DNA from: Nemopilema nomurai
Lineage: Eukaryota; Cnidaria; Scyphozoa; Rhizostomeae; Rhizostomatidae
Direction of reading: 5' to 3'
DNA: 64,000 nt
Assembly (NCBI GenBank): GCA_003864495.1
Contig: ML133426.1
Coordinates: forward strand, 2,976,001-3,040,000
The first letter of the stretch is position 1; each line of letters begins with the position of its first letter. Of this stretch, positions 13,056 to 25,829 are shown piece by piece. The position numbers were made by a program, and so were the translations under genes. The notes below the pieces were generated by a model that was not told the DNA's origin, made no database searches, and worked only from the letters and a program-made list of their open reading frames with translations.

Positions 13056-14814
13056 TTTTTGTTTAGTTCATCTTTTTTAACAGTCTCATAACGTCGAGTC
13101 AAATCTTCCCTAACGGCCTAATAACCTCTTACTGTTTGTTGAATCAGCCTGCATATCAGCAATACTTCAAGCGAAAACAAACCGTGCCCGCTTGTACTTA
13201 CTCCGGAGTGAAGTTATATGTTCTCACCACAAAAATAAGTAAATAGTAAACGCAGGCACCCACTTCATTGAATGGTCGAGCGATAGCGCCATGTACAAAA
13301 CTCCAAGAAATCAACTGTTTATCCAAATGACCTCGATGTGAAAATACTGTTCACTTGCACCGAAGGCGCTTCTCTTTCCCATGCTGGTTGCAGTCGAGAT
13401 GATTTTTCCGATAAGCGCCCCCTAAACAAGAAATGATGGCGCTTATTTGAATTTAGCATAAATAAACATGTTTTTCAATAAAACTACAAAGAAAGATTTT
13501 TCTAATTGGTCGTTCAATGATATTGGCCACCCCTGTCGAATAAACGTCCCTGTAAAATTTTGTTTTTCAAATAAGCCCCCGAATGCTAATTTCGTCATTT
13601 GCAGTAATTATGGAAATTTTTGGCAAAATATTGCAAAACAGGTTTAGAAAAAGTCCTCCAGCCGCAGCTTTGACCAATTTAGCAAATATAGTTGTAATGA
13701 GCTACAACATATATGGTAAATCCTCCAATTAACGTCCCTTTCCATCTCCTAGCACTTCACCCTTTTAAACGCCTCCCTCTAAGAAAACTCCTCTCCTCAG
13801 AGTCCCTAACCATATTTGCGGAGCAAGGGAAACTATTAAAATGAAGTTTTCTATAAACATGTTTCCTTTGATGATGAATTTCTAATGTTTTGTATCAAGT
13901 CTTTCGCTACTTTATTTCTTTGTTTAAAGCCGAGATATGTTTGTCAACTAGACCAATTTCACGCTTTCGCTTTCCGAGAAGGCTTCAAAGCAAAGGGTGA
14001 GTTCCATTTGATCAGCCGGTCCCAATCGCTATTAGATGGAGATAATCGGCCCATGAAGTGCTTGTGTTAATATTTATTTGCAAAGTTTTTCATCTACATT
14101 GACTTTAAATTACGATAACTATACTCTAAAATAATTTCTTAGTCTTCTCAAGACATCTTTGAAAATTGTTTTCAAAATTTTGATTTCGAAACTTTGAAAC
14201 CGTCTGACTTTGAAACTCTTATCATCATGCTTTGTACAACAATGAGGCTGTATTTGCTGTAGCTGGTAAAATGACAGATACAGTCAGCTCTGTTTAATTT
14301 AAAATTCACTTATGACTCACTCGAACAAGTCTCCAAGTCCTGGTGCCTATAATTAAGGATTTTCGTAATTCGATGGCCATGAACTCAACATTCCCCAGAT
14401 CCTATAGCATTACAGCCCTGCATATAAGTTATGAATTCATCCGATTTTGATCAACTTTTGAAGGAACCCGAGATCTTGACACAGAATAGGCAGAAGGAGA
14501 CATAATGGAAAATGCGGGCGCATGCGCACCCACTGCGCACCACATTCGACAATTCGTAATCGTGGTACCAGTGTATCCCTGCACTGTTGCAAGAAGATTT
14601 TCAACCTTGTGAAAGTTGTAGCTGACATTTTAAATCAAATGGTGTTTTAAATTAAATATTAATGATAGGGGTCAGTTAAAAAAATCCGAGAATAGATGAA
14701 ATAACTGCGAATTTTTTAAATATACTGTGTATGAAATTTCAGAAAGTGGCACCAGTTAATGGACTAAAGTCATCGGAAGAGTTCAATGTTGTCAGCTCTT
14801 CATTATTGTCGAAA
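13056..14814. other. Upstream region of the 3-kinase, with a degenerate MITE
   Basis: 13056-13390 would hold the promoter and 5' UTR of the minus-strand 3-kinase, but no clear core promoter motif is visible. From 13390 to 13800 there are scattered fragments (aagcgccccc, aataagcccccgaat, and tggtaaatcctccaattaacg at about 13714) that resemble the ends and internal G/C-rich repeats of the intact MITE at 20321-20915. I read this as an old, decayed relative. Nothing coding was recognised at 13885-14810. Confidence 0.4.
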
Positions 14815-16052
14815 TAAGGTTGAAGTAAGAGTGACCAGTAAAAGGTGGCAAAATTATTTCCATTAATTGACGTAAAGTTTATTTGAAATTGTAAAATTTT
14901 CTGCTCTCCTTTCAAAATTTTGTCGCGTAACCTCCATTCTTTGCAACTGCATGTAATCTCTTCAGAATGGATGCATAAAGTTTGGAAATGAATTCTGGCG
15001 GAATTGCGTACCAGATCTTGAAAATCTTTTCAACAAGTTCAGATTTGGTTCTTGGAATGACTTTATTTAGTGAAGTTTTTTGCCAGACGTTCTCGATTAT
15101 ATTCAAATCTGGGCTTTGATATGGCCATGGAAGAACCAAAATGCCCTTGCGCTTGAAATATTGCTTGGTAGCAATGGATAAATAACTCGGAGCATTGTTT
15201 TGTTGTAAAATAAATCGGTTTTTTATGTTTGTTCCCATAAATCATTTTCAAACCCTTTTTCTTATTTTGTCTCAAAATCTCCTGGTAATAGCCAGAGTTT
15301 ATGGGTCGTCCACAGACGGCAAGTTTCCTACACCGCTAGGCCCAATGCAACCCAGACCATCACAGAAGCTGTGTTGGCACATGCTGTCCTCCAGACTCGA
15401 AACACTCCCGAGTCATCATGTAGACAAAACCGGCTTTCATCAGAAAAAATTACATCCTCCCAATGGGTCAATGGCCATTCAAGCAATGCCTTCGTCCATT
15501 TTACTCTGTAAGATCTGTTTTTTTCGAAATGAACGGTCTTTTCTTTCTCACGTAACTGTTCAATCCAAACTTCTTTAAAGTTTTTCTTACCAAACATTTC
15601 GACAGGTTCTCTGTAGGGAATTGTTCAGACAAAGTTGACTTTATTTCCCCTATAGTTGCGAAACGTAACTGGCGAGCAACACGACAAATGGCTCTCTCCC
15701 CTCTTTCCGAAAATTTTGATGGACGGCCATTCCTTGGCTGTTTGGCGATGGAACCGGTCTTTTTGAAATTTTTCCAAATTTTGTATGCACCTGACATGCT
15801 GCAGCCAACTTGCCTAGCAATTTCCGAAAAATGAGTTTCCTGCATTTCTTAAATATTTCACCGCTGCTCGTTCGTTTTCAGAAAACTCTCGAACTTTCAC
15901 CATGTTGACAGAAACGCGTTATTCAGTATTTATTTCAGCAAAATTTAGGTGAAAAATAGGCTTTTTGAAAACTAAAAACCCTGTTTTTCTCTTTGCTGAC
16001 GCCATTCAAATTTTTCCCGCCACAATATGGTCAGAATGTTTTATGGCCGCAT
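14815..16052 (-). mobile_element. Tc1/mariner-family DNA transposon, inactive
   Basis: This element surrounds the transposase remnant at 14912-15903. The ends are imperfectly inverted: gaccagtaaaaggtggcaaaa near 14833 on the left, and gaccatattgtggcgggaaaa read on the minus strand near 16030 on the right. The outer limits are estimates, and no TA duplication could be fixed with confidence. Confidence 0.65.
14912..15903 (-). pseudogene. Tc1-like transposase (DD34E), frameshifted and catalytically broken
   Basis: Reading starts at ATG 15903 with MVKVREFSENERAAVK, then a frameshift near 15845. The N-terminal paired-type helix-turn-helix follows (HFSEIARQVGCSMSGAYKIW and NGRPSKFSERGERAI). The catalytic part has THWEDVIFSDESRF (first Asp intact), then FILQQNNAP, where the family has QDNAP, so the second catalytic Asp is Asn, and finally YQSPDLNIIENVW with the Glu/Asp region intact. 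At least two further frame changes occur between 15330 and 15240. The protein ends at 14912. The copy cannot be active as written. Confidence 0.88.
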
Positions 16053-16059
16053 GTAATCA

Positions 16060-16570
16060 ATGCCTTGGCGTCAGATTTTAGGCCATCGTTTCCATAATTT
16101 TGCGACCCCAGTGTATTGGATCCTTGTAATGGAGCTTGGCAGAAGTTGTTTTCTTCTTGGCCATATATTTTCAGATGTTGCTCAGCATGGAAGCCATGCA
16201 AAAATCCTGATGGCTATGGCAAAGCAGCAAGTGTCAAATCTTTACTGTCGTTGTCTACATTCATTGCTATCCGGGTTAATACTTGCAGTACAGTTGAGTC
16301 AGTGGATTTTAGCAGTTTAACCCATTGGTGCCATCATCTTAGTAATTCTACTTTTTAAACAGCTGCTGCATAAGACGGACCATGAAAATGATCTATTACA
16401 TCTTCCATCTTCTTTTTCTCATCACGACCAACCCCTTGTACCATATATACTTTGTTATAGCCAGGAAATTTTCTAGCTTCATCTTCAAATTATACACAGA
16501 AGAGACATTTTACAAATGTCCTTTTCTGCACATCCTTTGTTGCCCATCTTACTTATAGTAAAAAATTGTC
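16060..16570 (-). pseudogene. Decayed coding fragment, possibly a transposase zinc-finger region
   Basis: The minus strand between about 16570 and 16380 reads through FPGYNKVYMVQGVGRDEKKK and MEDVIDHFHGPSYAAA with frame changes. The pattern (a short cysteine segment, then a basic linker ahead of a histidine) recalls N-terminal finger regions of hAT-like transposases, but this is a weak resemblance. The fragment abuts the right end of the Tc1 copy, so the Tc1 may have inserted into it. Confidence 0.3.
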
Positions 16571-17829
16571 AAAACATTGCTACCAGCTTAGCTAACGATC
16601 AATTTAATGTCCAAGAAATAACCCCTGTAATATTCCTAGTTAGTTTTCAGAGCAATCTCTGTGGATGCTGATCAAGCTCTAATCTTTTGCACTTGTCCTT
16701 AGCTTGAGCGGATGAAGATGATTCTGGTGTTTTTGGCCTAGAGCTAGGCCCTTTCCCTTTTACTTTCTCTAGGCTTTTCCTTTTAATTCACAGTAAAGAA
16801 ATCCTCCACTTTACGACACTTTGCAGTATCATTATTCATTTTCCGTTTTTTCGAGCATTTTCTTTTCTGCATAAAGCACACCGGTAACTTGCTCCTAATT
16901 CAAATCGTTCTGTATTGTTGTCATAGCAGCGGTCATTGAGAAGCTTGTCGAAAGGGAGGCTGGTCCAAAAACGAAAGCATTTTTCATTTGCGGTTTTTTT
17001 AGATACTCCCTTTCAGCTTCTAAGTGAATAAAAGTGGAAAGTGCCAAGAAACAATTAGCCAACAGAAGAAAGGGAGCTCTACAGGGGGAGCAAAACACCA
17101 CAAAAAGCTGTAACTGGGGGACAGCCATCATGACTGGGGGGTCATTTGTATGTAAAATAAGGTCCTGGATACTACATGTGATGAGAAAGACAATGTATTG
17201 TTGTTAGACGTGTAGCAACAACTTCCTGAGAAATACCAAGCTCAAGAGCCTTTTTCAAAGTCAGATGGTTTCGATGCCCGCAACAAGTATTTGCTTTTAC
17301 ACTTCTTGTTGACTGGGAAGCGAAGAAACATTCCATTTCATCGTTATAAGCTTGTAAAAATCGCAAAAGGATGTAATATCTTCTATGTAACAGAAAAATT
17401 TGAAACGTAATATTCGACTACTTATTTTCCCGCGCTTTCCGAACTGCATTGGTGAATGGTGGGGCAAACAGAAATAGTGATTGAAATAAGATATACAAAA
17501 TATAGAATCACGCAAATCTTATTGTTGTCTGATTAAGCTATTGTTTAATCAGGCAATGGCGCACTTTTTAAAGTGTTCTGTTTTTTGGAACGGAACGGAA
17601 CGCTTTTTCTCGTATGAACACAACACAAAAAATGCTTTGTTTTCTGGGCCGGTCCGCATCGTTTTGTTCCTTTCCGTCCTCGTGTAACTTCAAATATTCT
17701 CTTTTCAACTTTCAAAATTCAAAATTAACAATTGCAACTTACATTTTGCAGAGTGCCCTCTGGTTCTGACAACAGTTGAGAGTCGCTGCTGAATTCAGGC
17801 AAAACGTTGCTTTAAGAATTTCACCGGGA

Positions 17830-18490
17830 TTTTCTTCTGTGTTTAAAAAACTCTTTCAGTAATTCCTTTCTTAAGCCTTGAAGAACCTCGTGGAATAACA
17901 GTTTTTTGGTTTTTCATTCGCAGCCAGACATTTTCAAAAATATTCAGCTCGTGGCTTTGTGCAGGCCAAGAAGGGGCACTGAACTTTTGGATTTCAAGGT
18001 AAATACTCGTAAATATTGCTTCATGTGGAGTGCATTGCCTTGCCAGAAAATGAATACCTGTGTCTGTTTTGCAAGCATTTTTTTATTCCTTGAGAGCAAG
18101 CAAGCGTGATTATTATGTAGTTTTTGGCACCTTTTTCTACGATGACTCGCCCGCCATAAATAGCAGGCCTTCCCTTTCCCTAAGGCCCAGTTGGGTCCCA
18201 CAATATGTCTGACATTGAAATGTAGAACTTCGGGGCGAAAATAGGGGTTATAGTTATCACCAGTCGCCCCATTATATTTTCAACAATTTGTTGTAATTTT
18301 ATAAGCAGAACCTACACTCATATGAGAAGAAACACTTTCCTCCTTTTGACCTGCAAATCTTTTATAGAGTTTGCCCACTAAACACATTTCCTTCTGTTCT
18401 CTAAAGAAGCAAACCGTTTTTCTTTTCTATCATTTCTACAAATGCCATACTTGCCTAAAATATGTCTTTTACTCCTTTTGACACTTAACT
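17830..18490 (-). pseudogene. Second Tc1/mariner-like transposase remnant
   Basis: The minus strand at 17975-17880 encodes SAPSWPAQSHELNIFENVW, the conserved block around the third catalytic residue of Tc1-like transposases (usually WPAQSPDLNPIENVW). Upstream, 18201-17944 has a plausible central segment (VGPNWALGKGKACYLW) in another frame, and in-frame stops are present further upstream. It is more decayed than the copy at 14.9-15.9 kb and differs from it in sequence, so it is a separate family or a much older copy. Confidence 0.68.
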
Positions 18491-20320
18491 TCGAGTGTAA
18501 GATTGATTAAAGTTATCTGTTACTACGCTTACGTTGTCAAGCATGTGACGCTCCATTGGTCTCATAATATTCTTGTTTTTACCATCGCAATTATTCTTCT
18601 TATAGTTGCATCATTTCTTATGTTACCAAGATTGTTCTAGGAAATTCAAAATACTAATTAAATTTTCTAAAATTTGACCCTCACCCAATGGAGTATTTTT
18701 GTTTTAGCTTGTGGGTTTGCACAATTGCTGACTTTTTTGACGCCATTGTGGCCAGGGTTCTGCAATACTTTCATCCAGGTAGTGTACATATATAAAATTA
18801 TTCTGAGGCTCAAATTATTAGGGCAACGAAGTTTTCTATCAACGAGTAAAAAGTCCTCGGATTCTGCCTTTTGACTTGTGTTTCTTCATCTGAGCCACCT
18901 TCGCTGTCACTCCTGGCTTTCTTCCCTTCTCCCTTCATCTTTCCCCGTTCATTTCGCCCATTACTTTTTCGAATCGAGCAACACCGCAGAGGTGGTCTCA
19001 CCAAGATGGCGTCAACAAATAAACTTCAAATTTTGGTGCGCAAAAACAGTTGGCTACTCGATCCAGTTTTTTTTATGTCCGTGGCTGAAGCCAAAAACAT
19101 GCATGCGCTAATGAAAACGAGGTTAACCATGTACCACTAGCGGAAAACATATAGACGTGTATCGAAATTACACCGCCTGCAATTCAGAAACAGAATGAGA
19201 ATTAGATTGTAGTGTCCAATGTCCAATGTAATCATGTCTTCTATTATATTCCATTTTGTCTAAGTATCCATAGCAACGTTATCAACAACACCTTTGTAGC
19301 GTCCATTCGTTTAATGCGTATACGCCAGTATGTATCAAGGAATGGTACCCAGGGTAACGCCCTATATGATAGTTGGAATCGTGATAATCCGAGGGAAGTG
19401 AGTGTTTGCTTTACAGGGACGCCGAAGATATCCGAGCCAAAGAGAAGGAAGGAAGACAATAAATACTTCACACGTTGGTATTTTTTCATCTATCATAAAC
19501 TTTCTATTGGTGGCGAGCAAGGCTGTGGATAAGCCTGAGTAAATTGGACTAAGCAGTAGCGAAACGCACAATTTTGCAGAGGGTGATTTCACATGTCTAA
19601 CTTGGCAGCGAAATCAGTCCAAATGAACCTTTGTTTATCGACCAATAAAGCAATTCATTTCATAGGATTTACTTGACGGACGATGGTGTGAATCTTTGCT
19701 CACTATTGCGTTAAATTTACCTGTTATTATTGGCGTCTTGAAGGGGTAGTACTTTCTTTGTATTTGTCCTACTTTGGAAGGAGACCCATTAGAATACAAC
19801 ATTGTCCCTAAATGCCTGGAATTGGGAAACAGCAGATGAGCCAGCAAGAATACCTGAGTGGCTAGGCATCCAATACCTTTTATGTACATAGTTATGGACA
19901 CTGTATTTGAATCAACCTGGAAACGATTCGAAATGAACAAGAATCTCCATGCCACATTCCACCTTTTCTCTCTTACTAGCTTTGATTTACTTGCCAACAG
20001 TTACCAAACAGCAGTTCAAGATCTCAGGAAATAATCGAATGACTTTCGTAAAAAGTATAGTAAATATACATATCGATATATTTTGGAACTCTAGAGCTTT
20101 GTTGGATTATTTCAGAAATTCAGCCTACATGATTATGATTATAGGATGGGAGACCATGACGTGATAGATAAGGGCCATAATGATGGAATGAAAAATCAGG
20201 AAAATATTGATGCATCTAATGCGATAAATAGAAAGTGAACTGAAAAAGATAGCTGTATGTCGTCTTTTCCAATGCCTTGCATCCACTTTGCCATCCTATG
20301 AGCCATTTTAAGAATGCATA
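18491..20320. other. No gene recognised
   Basis: Several ORFs of 60-120 codons occur on both strands, but none shows a domain, splice context or conserved motif I can support. The sequence looks like ordinary intergenic DNA. Confidence 0.4.
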
Positions 20321-20915
20321 TCGTAAATCCTCGAATTAGCCCCCTGGGGGCTTATTTATTTTTGATATTTTTAGATGGGAGCTTATTCGAGGGGGGAGGG
20401 GGCTTATTCGAGAGAGAGAGGGGCTTATAAAATTTCCTGAAACATGCCACATAAAAAGATTTTTGAAATTTATTTCTTTTCATAGTATAAAAAATAACCT
20501 AGATATAAAGTAACATTTGATGAAATTATTAACAAAAATATAAACTTTTGTGGTATTTCACCAAAATGCCAAAGGCCACCTCAGGAGTAAAAATCAACAA
20601 ATCGAGGGGGAGCTTATTCGAGGAGGGGGGGGGGCTTATTGAAAATTTGTAGTTCTAGGGTGGGGGCTTATTCGAGGGGGGGGGGGGGCTTTTTCTGTAG
20701 TAGGTTTATTACTTTGTTCCACGCTCTATTGTGATGATGGTACATGCGCACTGCAAACAGTATAAATTAGCTTGTTATATTGATTAGTTGCAGTTGGGTT
20801 ATAATGGAGTTTGAGTAATGGTTTTGTTATGATGATGTAGATAATCAAGACTGAGTTTCCCTTAGTGTGAAACTACCTCATGACTCAAAGCTCTACCACA
20901 TTCGAGGATTTACGG
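20321..20915. mobile_element. 595-bp MITE with TCGTAAATCCTCGAAT-type terminal repeats and TA target site
   Basis: The left end reads tcgtaaatcctcgaatta. The right end, read on the minus strand, gives ccgtaaatcctcgaatgtgg. The ~16-bp inverted ends differ at one base and are flanked by TA at 20319-20320 and 20916-20917, as in Tc1/mariner-derived elements. Inside are at least five copies of a G-rich module (ggggcttattcgagggg) with G runs of 6 to 10. There is no coding capacity. Confidence 0.8.
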
Positions 20916-21676
20916 TATCCAACCTAAATGAATTTTAACGCAGTTGGAGTTGACAAGTGAGTTTATTGGACAAAATCACGTATATGCTCAGCAGTGTTTT
21001 AAGAGATCCATGGGGACTTTTCTAAAGATGGCGTTGGAAAGACAGATGGAGAAATACGAGATCATTGGCAGTTTTGGGCAGTTTTCGGCAGTCAAGACCT
21101 CCCAAACTTGCAAAACCTCTTTCAGTACGGAAAATTGTAAATTTGCTCGCGAGAACGATTTCTTATTGTATAAAAGGGAAGCTTGACATATATAAACCGG
21201 CTAACACTATTTAGATCCACTTGATTTCAATTAATCATGCATTTGCAGAATACTCCAGGGACACTTTTTACGATACACAATTTTTATGAAAATAAAGTCT
21301 TTAAATAATTTAAGAATAACCCAAGGACCAACCTTCTACATAAACTGAAATATATGGCCGTAATCTGAGTTTTCTCCCAAAGCAAAACAACTGTCACTTT
21401 GACGCTATATGCATATATATATATATATATGTAATGTAAAAATGTGTGTATTCTAAGCTTCCCATAAAAAACAAGCAACGGATGCTTTATTTACTTAATG
21501 AAGAAGTTGGTTTGCAAAAGCTGGTTTAGCAAAACCCTTGGCGTTCGGGCAACTGAGGTTTTTAGAAGTTGGGGGGAAAAGGAATGGAGGCCTGTGGAGG
21601 AGACAAAATAGGAGACTGGGAGAGAACGAACCTCATAACACATGTCGTTTGATCTTGGCAGAGAAGCTTGAGAGAA
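20916..21676 (+). other. Upstream region of Nova
   Basis: This region should hold the Nova promoter and 5' UTR. A (TA)n/(CATA)n-rich tract lies at about 21410-21432. No TATA box or initiator could be placed relative to the ATG at 21677, because the transcription start is unknown. Confidence 0.35.
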
Positions 21677-24600
21677 ATGGAGGGTGAAAACTCAGAGCGG
21701 AAGAAGAGGCGACATAGCGGCGGTGATGACCGAAGAGGTTACTATGAAGAAAAGAAAGGTGAGCAGAATATCTACTTGCCGGCTCTTTGATACTTGGGTC
21801 TTCATCTTTTTCAAACTTGCAATCACAGTTACATAAGGAAAAGGAAAGTCGCCAATTCGCAGCGAACCGCCACTCTAGAGAGCTAGTTAACACCTACCAA
21901 TGCCAAGCTAACCCACTGTCTCCTTTTTGGTGGAGGTGGGGTTAGCAATCCATACAAGCGGGAAGTTGGCGTTACACCGACCAAGCCTGACCTCACTGAT
22001 GCCACATACTAAACAGCAGATGCGATTTTGATTAAATTTTTCGACTGCCTCATACTTTTATTAAATTTACTCTATAAGTATTCAGTAACGTTGTTCTACA
22101 TAGCTTTCCCAAAGTGGAAGTTTATGTTATTCATCAAGGTTCCGCCAGGAAAGGTTTATTTGTTTAGCATCCTTTGACTCACGCCTTTAAATTTTCCGAT
22201 TAAGTAATGGGGACGTAACCCTAATCGTTCAGCAAAACACTAAATATGTTTTGGACGAAATTTTAGGTGTTAACAGTTTTTCCCGTATTTAAGAAAATAC
22301 CCCAAATTGTGGTTACTTGGACAATAAGAGGATTCTCTCAATTTCTGAAGTAACCAGATCATGTGGTTACTTGGACCAGTTCCAAATTTTTGCAAACAAT
22401 GAAAACAATCATTAGAACAATGACTATATATATTTGACAATTTTAGGTGGTACAACAATAATGTCTTTTATAATAAAAGGTGTCTTTTGTAAATATATCA
22501 AAGAGTTTATTTAGTTTAGCGACATCTAGAAGGTTGTACGGGGCAAAGCTTCATCAACTGTATGGAAGTCACAGTTATTAATATCATCATGCCTTTGCCA
22601 TTTGTGTTGTACACACTTGTGGGAATATTGTAATTGGGGAAATATAGACCTCAACAAAACATTCCAATATTTTACCAATGAAATATTGGGTTGAGCTGGC
22701 TATGTCCTACTTTGATCAGCTGGATTATGTCATATATACTTTACTACTACCCAGTCAGAAGCTTTGTGTGTACCTTTCACAGGAGCCTTGGAACTTTGTT
22801 TGGGAGGGACTGAATTTTGTAAAGATTTAAAGAGAAATATCTATTTTGTAAAGGTTATGTAACTTCAACATACCAGATAAAATACTGGTCCAAGTTTCCC
22901 CGTTTTCAGTAAAAATGTCACTATTACAAATAAGAACCAAGTTTGTGGAAAAGTCCAACAACACTTTCATTTTTAAAGTTATATATTAATAGAATATATA
23001 TTAATATATTCTATGAGAATTTTTCATTTGCCAAGACCATGATGCCCTTCAAGGTACCCATTTTGAACATATAAAATTTGGACCAACATTTGATACTAGC
23101 CAATTGAGTAACATAATATATTATCTGGCTTCAAAACTTTTATATTTGTTATTAGCACCTCTTACCAACAAAAAACCTTAATGCATGGTTTGGCAACTAC
23201 CCACACTGTAAAATACCCAATTCGTTTTCAAATCCAATTACTGTTTCAAATTACCTAGCTGGTCCAAGTAACCCCAAATTATGGTACCCCTTGTTATCAC
23301 TTAGAATTTACTACAGTTGTCTGAATAAGGAAGGAAAAGTGGGGATAATATTCTACCATTGCTAATGGTTGTGAAATTATTCATTTAAATTCTATTGCAT
23401 TGTGACACAAACAAAGCAAGACATGATGAATTCCAATGGGATTCTTGGTGAAAAAGCAAAAATAACTAACTAGCTTGAAATAACTAGCTTGTTTTACTCT
23501 CATATTTTATTAAATCTCATATTATACTTCACTGAGTGTTCCCTCCAGATGGTACCATATTTCAAGCATAAGACTTAAGACATTAATCCATGCAAATGCA
23601 TCATTCCATGTGAAATCATCTGACCAACATCACTTGTGGTCTTAGAATTTTGTGATTTTTTTGTTACATAAAGCTAACTTAGAAAAAGCAACACACAACT
23701 GAAGGTCAAGGTGACTTTCAGAAGACTTTATCCACACACCTGGATCCACTCTGAGTTTTACATGACTAAGCAACCTAGAAATATGCTGGATATCAAATTG
23801 GCGCATGCCTTGCAAAATTGATTTACTCAAATTGTCACAGGTTCAACTAACTGCATTATTCACAGTGACTATAAAACAACATCTTAACTTTTTCTTGGTT
23901 GAGAACTACTTTGAACTAGTCTGTTATGTCATTGGAATGGAGGTAATGCTTGATACTATGTTTTTTGCAGCTCCTTTAATTTATGGGGTATAACAAGAAA
24001 ACTTTGTTTTTGCTTACAGTTACCTCTTCATTTTTGCTAATATATTTTTGCCTCTTTTTTAAGTAGCTATTTCTTCAAAATACTTCAACTAAAATTGTCT
24101 TCTCCAACATTTCCTGATTTGAAAGTTTATTCATACAGTGAACCACTTGATTAGCTGCTTTACCTTGAAAATAGATACATTTTGATGAAATATTTGAAAG
24201 CTACGGTATCAAATCAGTAGCTGACAGTATTTTCAAGCTAATTTAGCAATAATAGGGGAATTACAACTACTTTAAGAAAGCCCTACCCATTGGCTGATAA
24301 ACCAGGTGTAGCCTATTTGGCAAAAATCTGTCAATAAAGTGGAAACTGTAAGAAACTGAAATTTGTTTTCTCCAAGTTAACTTTATATGACATGAAACCG
24401 GGAAATTCCAAGACCATGGGCTACATAAATCATTAAAAAAATCTCATGATTTAGCATGGAATGACCCAAATGTGAAATGAAATTCACTGGGTTTAAAAAC
24501 CACCCCTCTAAAACCCTTTATATGAATAGTTTGCAAACCCAGTATTTACAAACTTCTTGAGGTCAATAATATCAATAATTAAGTTTTTAAAGTGATTATT

Positions 24601-25829
24601 ACGTCCTAGTTTGAGGCAGCTTTTTTTTAATCTTGGAAGAAATCAGACTCATTAATAAATCTGCTCTGACCCATAGTTGCTAGATTTCTTTTCATTTTAG
24701 CAAGCATTTTCATTCCACTATTTGCAGTATCAATAAGCAATAGTTTTCTGACCAGAATTTATTTCTTTTCTCAGAGATGTACCCATTGCTGAAGATTCTA
24801 GTTCCAAACTATGCTGCTGGGGCAATAATTGGAAAAGGTGGACAGAATATATTGCAGCTTCAGTCTACATATGGGGCTCGAATCAAGCTGTCACAAAATA
24901 ATGAACACTACCCTGGTACCCAAGAAAGAATAGGCATCATTACTGGAGATGTTGATAAAGTCATAGATCTGCACAAGTATGTAATGGATAAGATAAGAAA
25001 TGAAGCAAGCCATGCTCATGGTGCTGCAATAGATGACAGAAGTAGACAGAAAGAAGTTAAAATAATTGTACCAAATGGCAGTGCTGGTCTCATTATTGGT
25101 AGAGGTGGAAGCATGATTAGAAGTTTGATGGAACAGTCTGGGGCAAAGATCATTCTTTCTAATAAAGACCAAGAACAGGTTCATGGTGAGAGAGTTGTGA
25201 CAGTGACTGGGTCACCCGAGGAAAATGAGGAGGCCTGCCGCCTCATAATTGACAAGGTAGCGACAGACCCAAGCAATATGATGAATAGAACATTGTCTTA
25301 TTCCAGTAACCATTATGCTCGGTCAGATGGGCAGGTAGGTGGCCACCTGGTTGGTGGTCATGGAAGCTTTGATAATAGTTTGTCTGCTATGACGTCAGTT
25401 TTGGGAAACCTAGCAGGTAATCGAAATCAACAACAAAATTTGCTTGCAATGGTGGGTGCCTCTGCCCTAAGTGGGCCCACAGGCATCAATAGAGGTGGGA
25501 ATGTTTTAGGGTTTGGGTCTAACCCACTTGCTCTGCAGATTTTAGCTCAAGGTGGCAACTCAGCAAACTTACCCTATATAAAGACAAAAGTGAATGTTGA
25601 AATGCATATTCCTGACTCCTTGGTTGGTGCCATTCTTGGAAAAGGTGGGAAGACAATTGTGGAGTTGATCAATTACAGTGGAGCAAAAATTCAATTTTCG
25701 GGGAAAGGAGAATTTGTACATGGTACCAATGATAGAATCCTCACAATCGAAGGCGATTTTTCATCCACACAGGTTGCACACTTTCTTATTTGCCAAAAAA
25801 TCTTACAATCTGAAGCTGAAAACAAATGA
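21677..25829 (+). CDS. NOVA1: Nova-type triple-KH RNA-binding splicing regulator, complete
   Basis: Two coding exons: 21677-21758 (27 codons plus one base, beginning MEGENSERKKRR, a basic nuclear-localisation-like start) and 24775-25829. The donor aag|gtgagc and acceptor ttttctcag|ag join in phase 1 (G|AG = Glu), giving 378 residues. KH1 follows at once (VPNYAAGAIIGKGGQN). KH2 has VPNGSAGLIIGRGGSM and KH3 has IPDSLVGAILGKGGKT; all three G-x-x-G loops are intact. A ~100-residue Gly/Asn/Gln-rich linker separates KH2 and KH3, as in Nova. Nova proteins bind YCAY clusters in pre-mRNA and regulate alternative splicing. Unlike vertebrate NOVA genes, all three KH domains are in a single exon. Candidate poly(A) signals are at 26320 and 26972. 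The vertebrate paralogue symbol is only a label for the family. Confidence 0.94.
22365..23273. repeat. 15-bp perfect inverted pair ggttacttggaccag, about 0.9 kb apart
   Basis: The left copy is at 22365-22379 and the right copy, inverted, at 23259-23273. A further partial copy lies at about 22303-22325 and a fragment at about 22886. This may be the end of a non-autonomous element in the Nova intron, but no target duplication was identified. Confidence 0.4.
23560..24500 (+). mobile_element. About 0.9-kb inverted-repeat element, copy A (Nova intron 1)
   Basis: Almost the whole block is the reverse complement of 39960-40885. Shared strings include gtggtcttagaattttgtga, catgactaagcaa and cattggctgataa. 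The element also has its own ~100-bp diverged terminal inverted repeats: the region from tcattccatgtgaaatcat (about 23600) recurs inverted near 24460. There is no coding capacity. It is most simply a non-autonomous DNA transposon. Confidence 0.72.
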
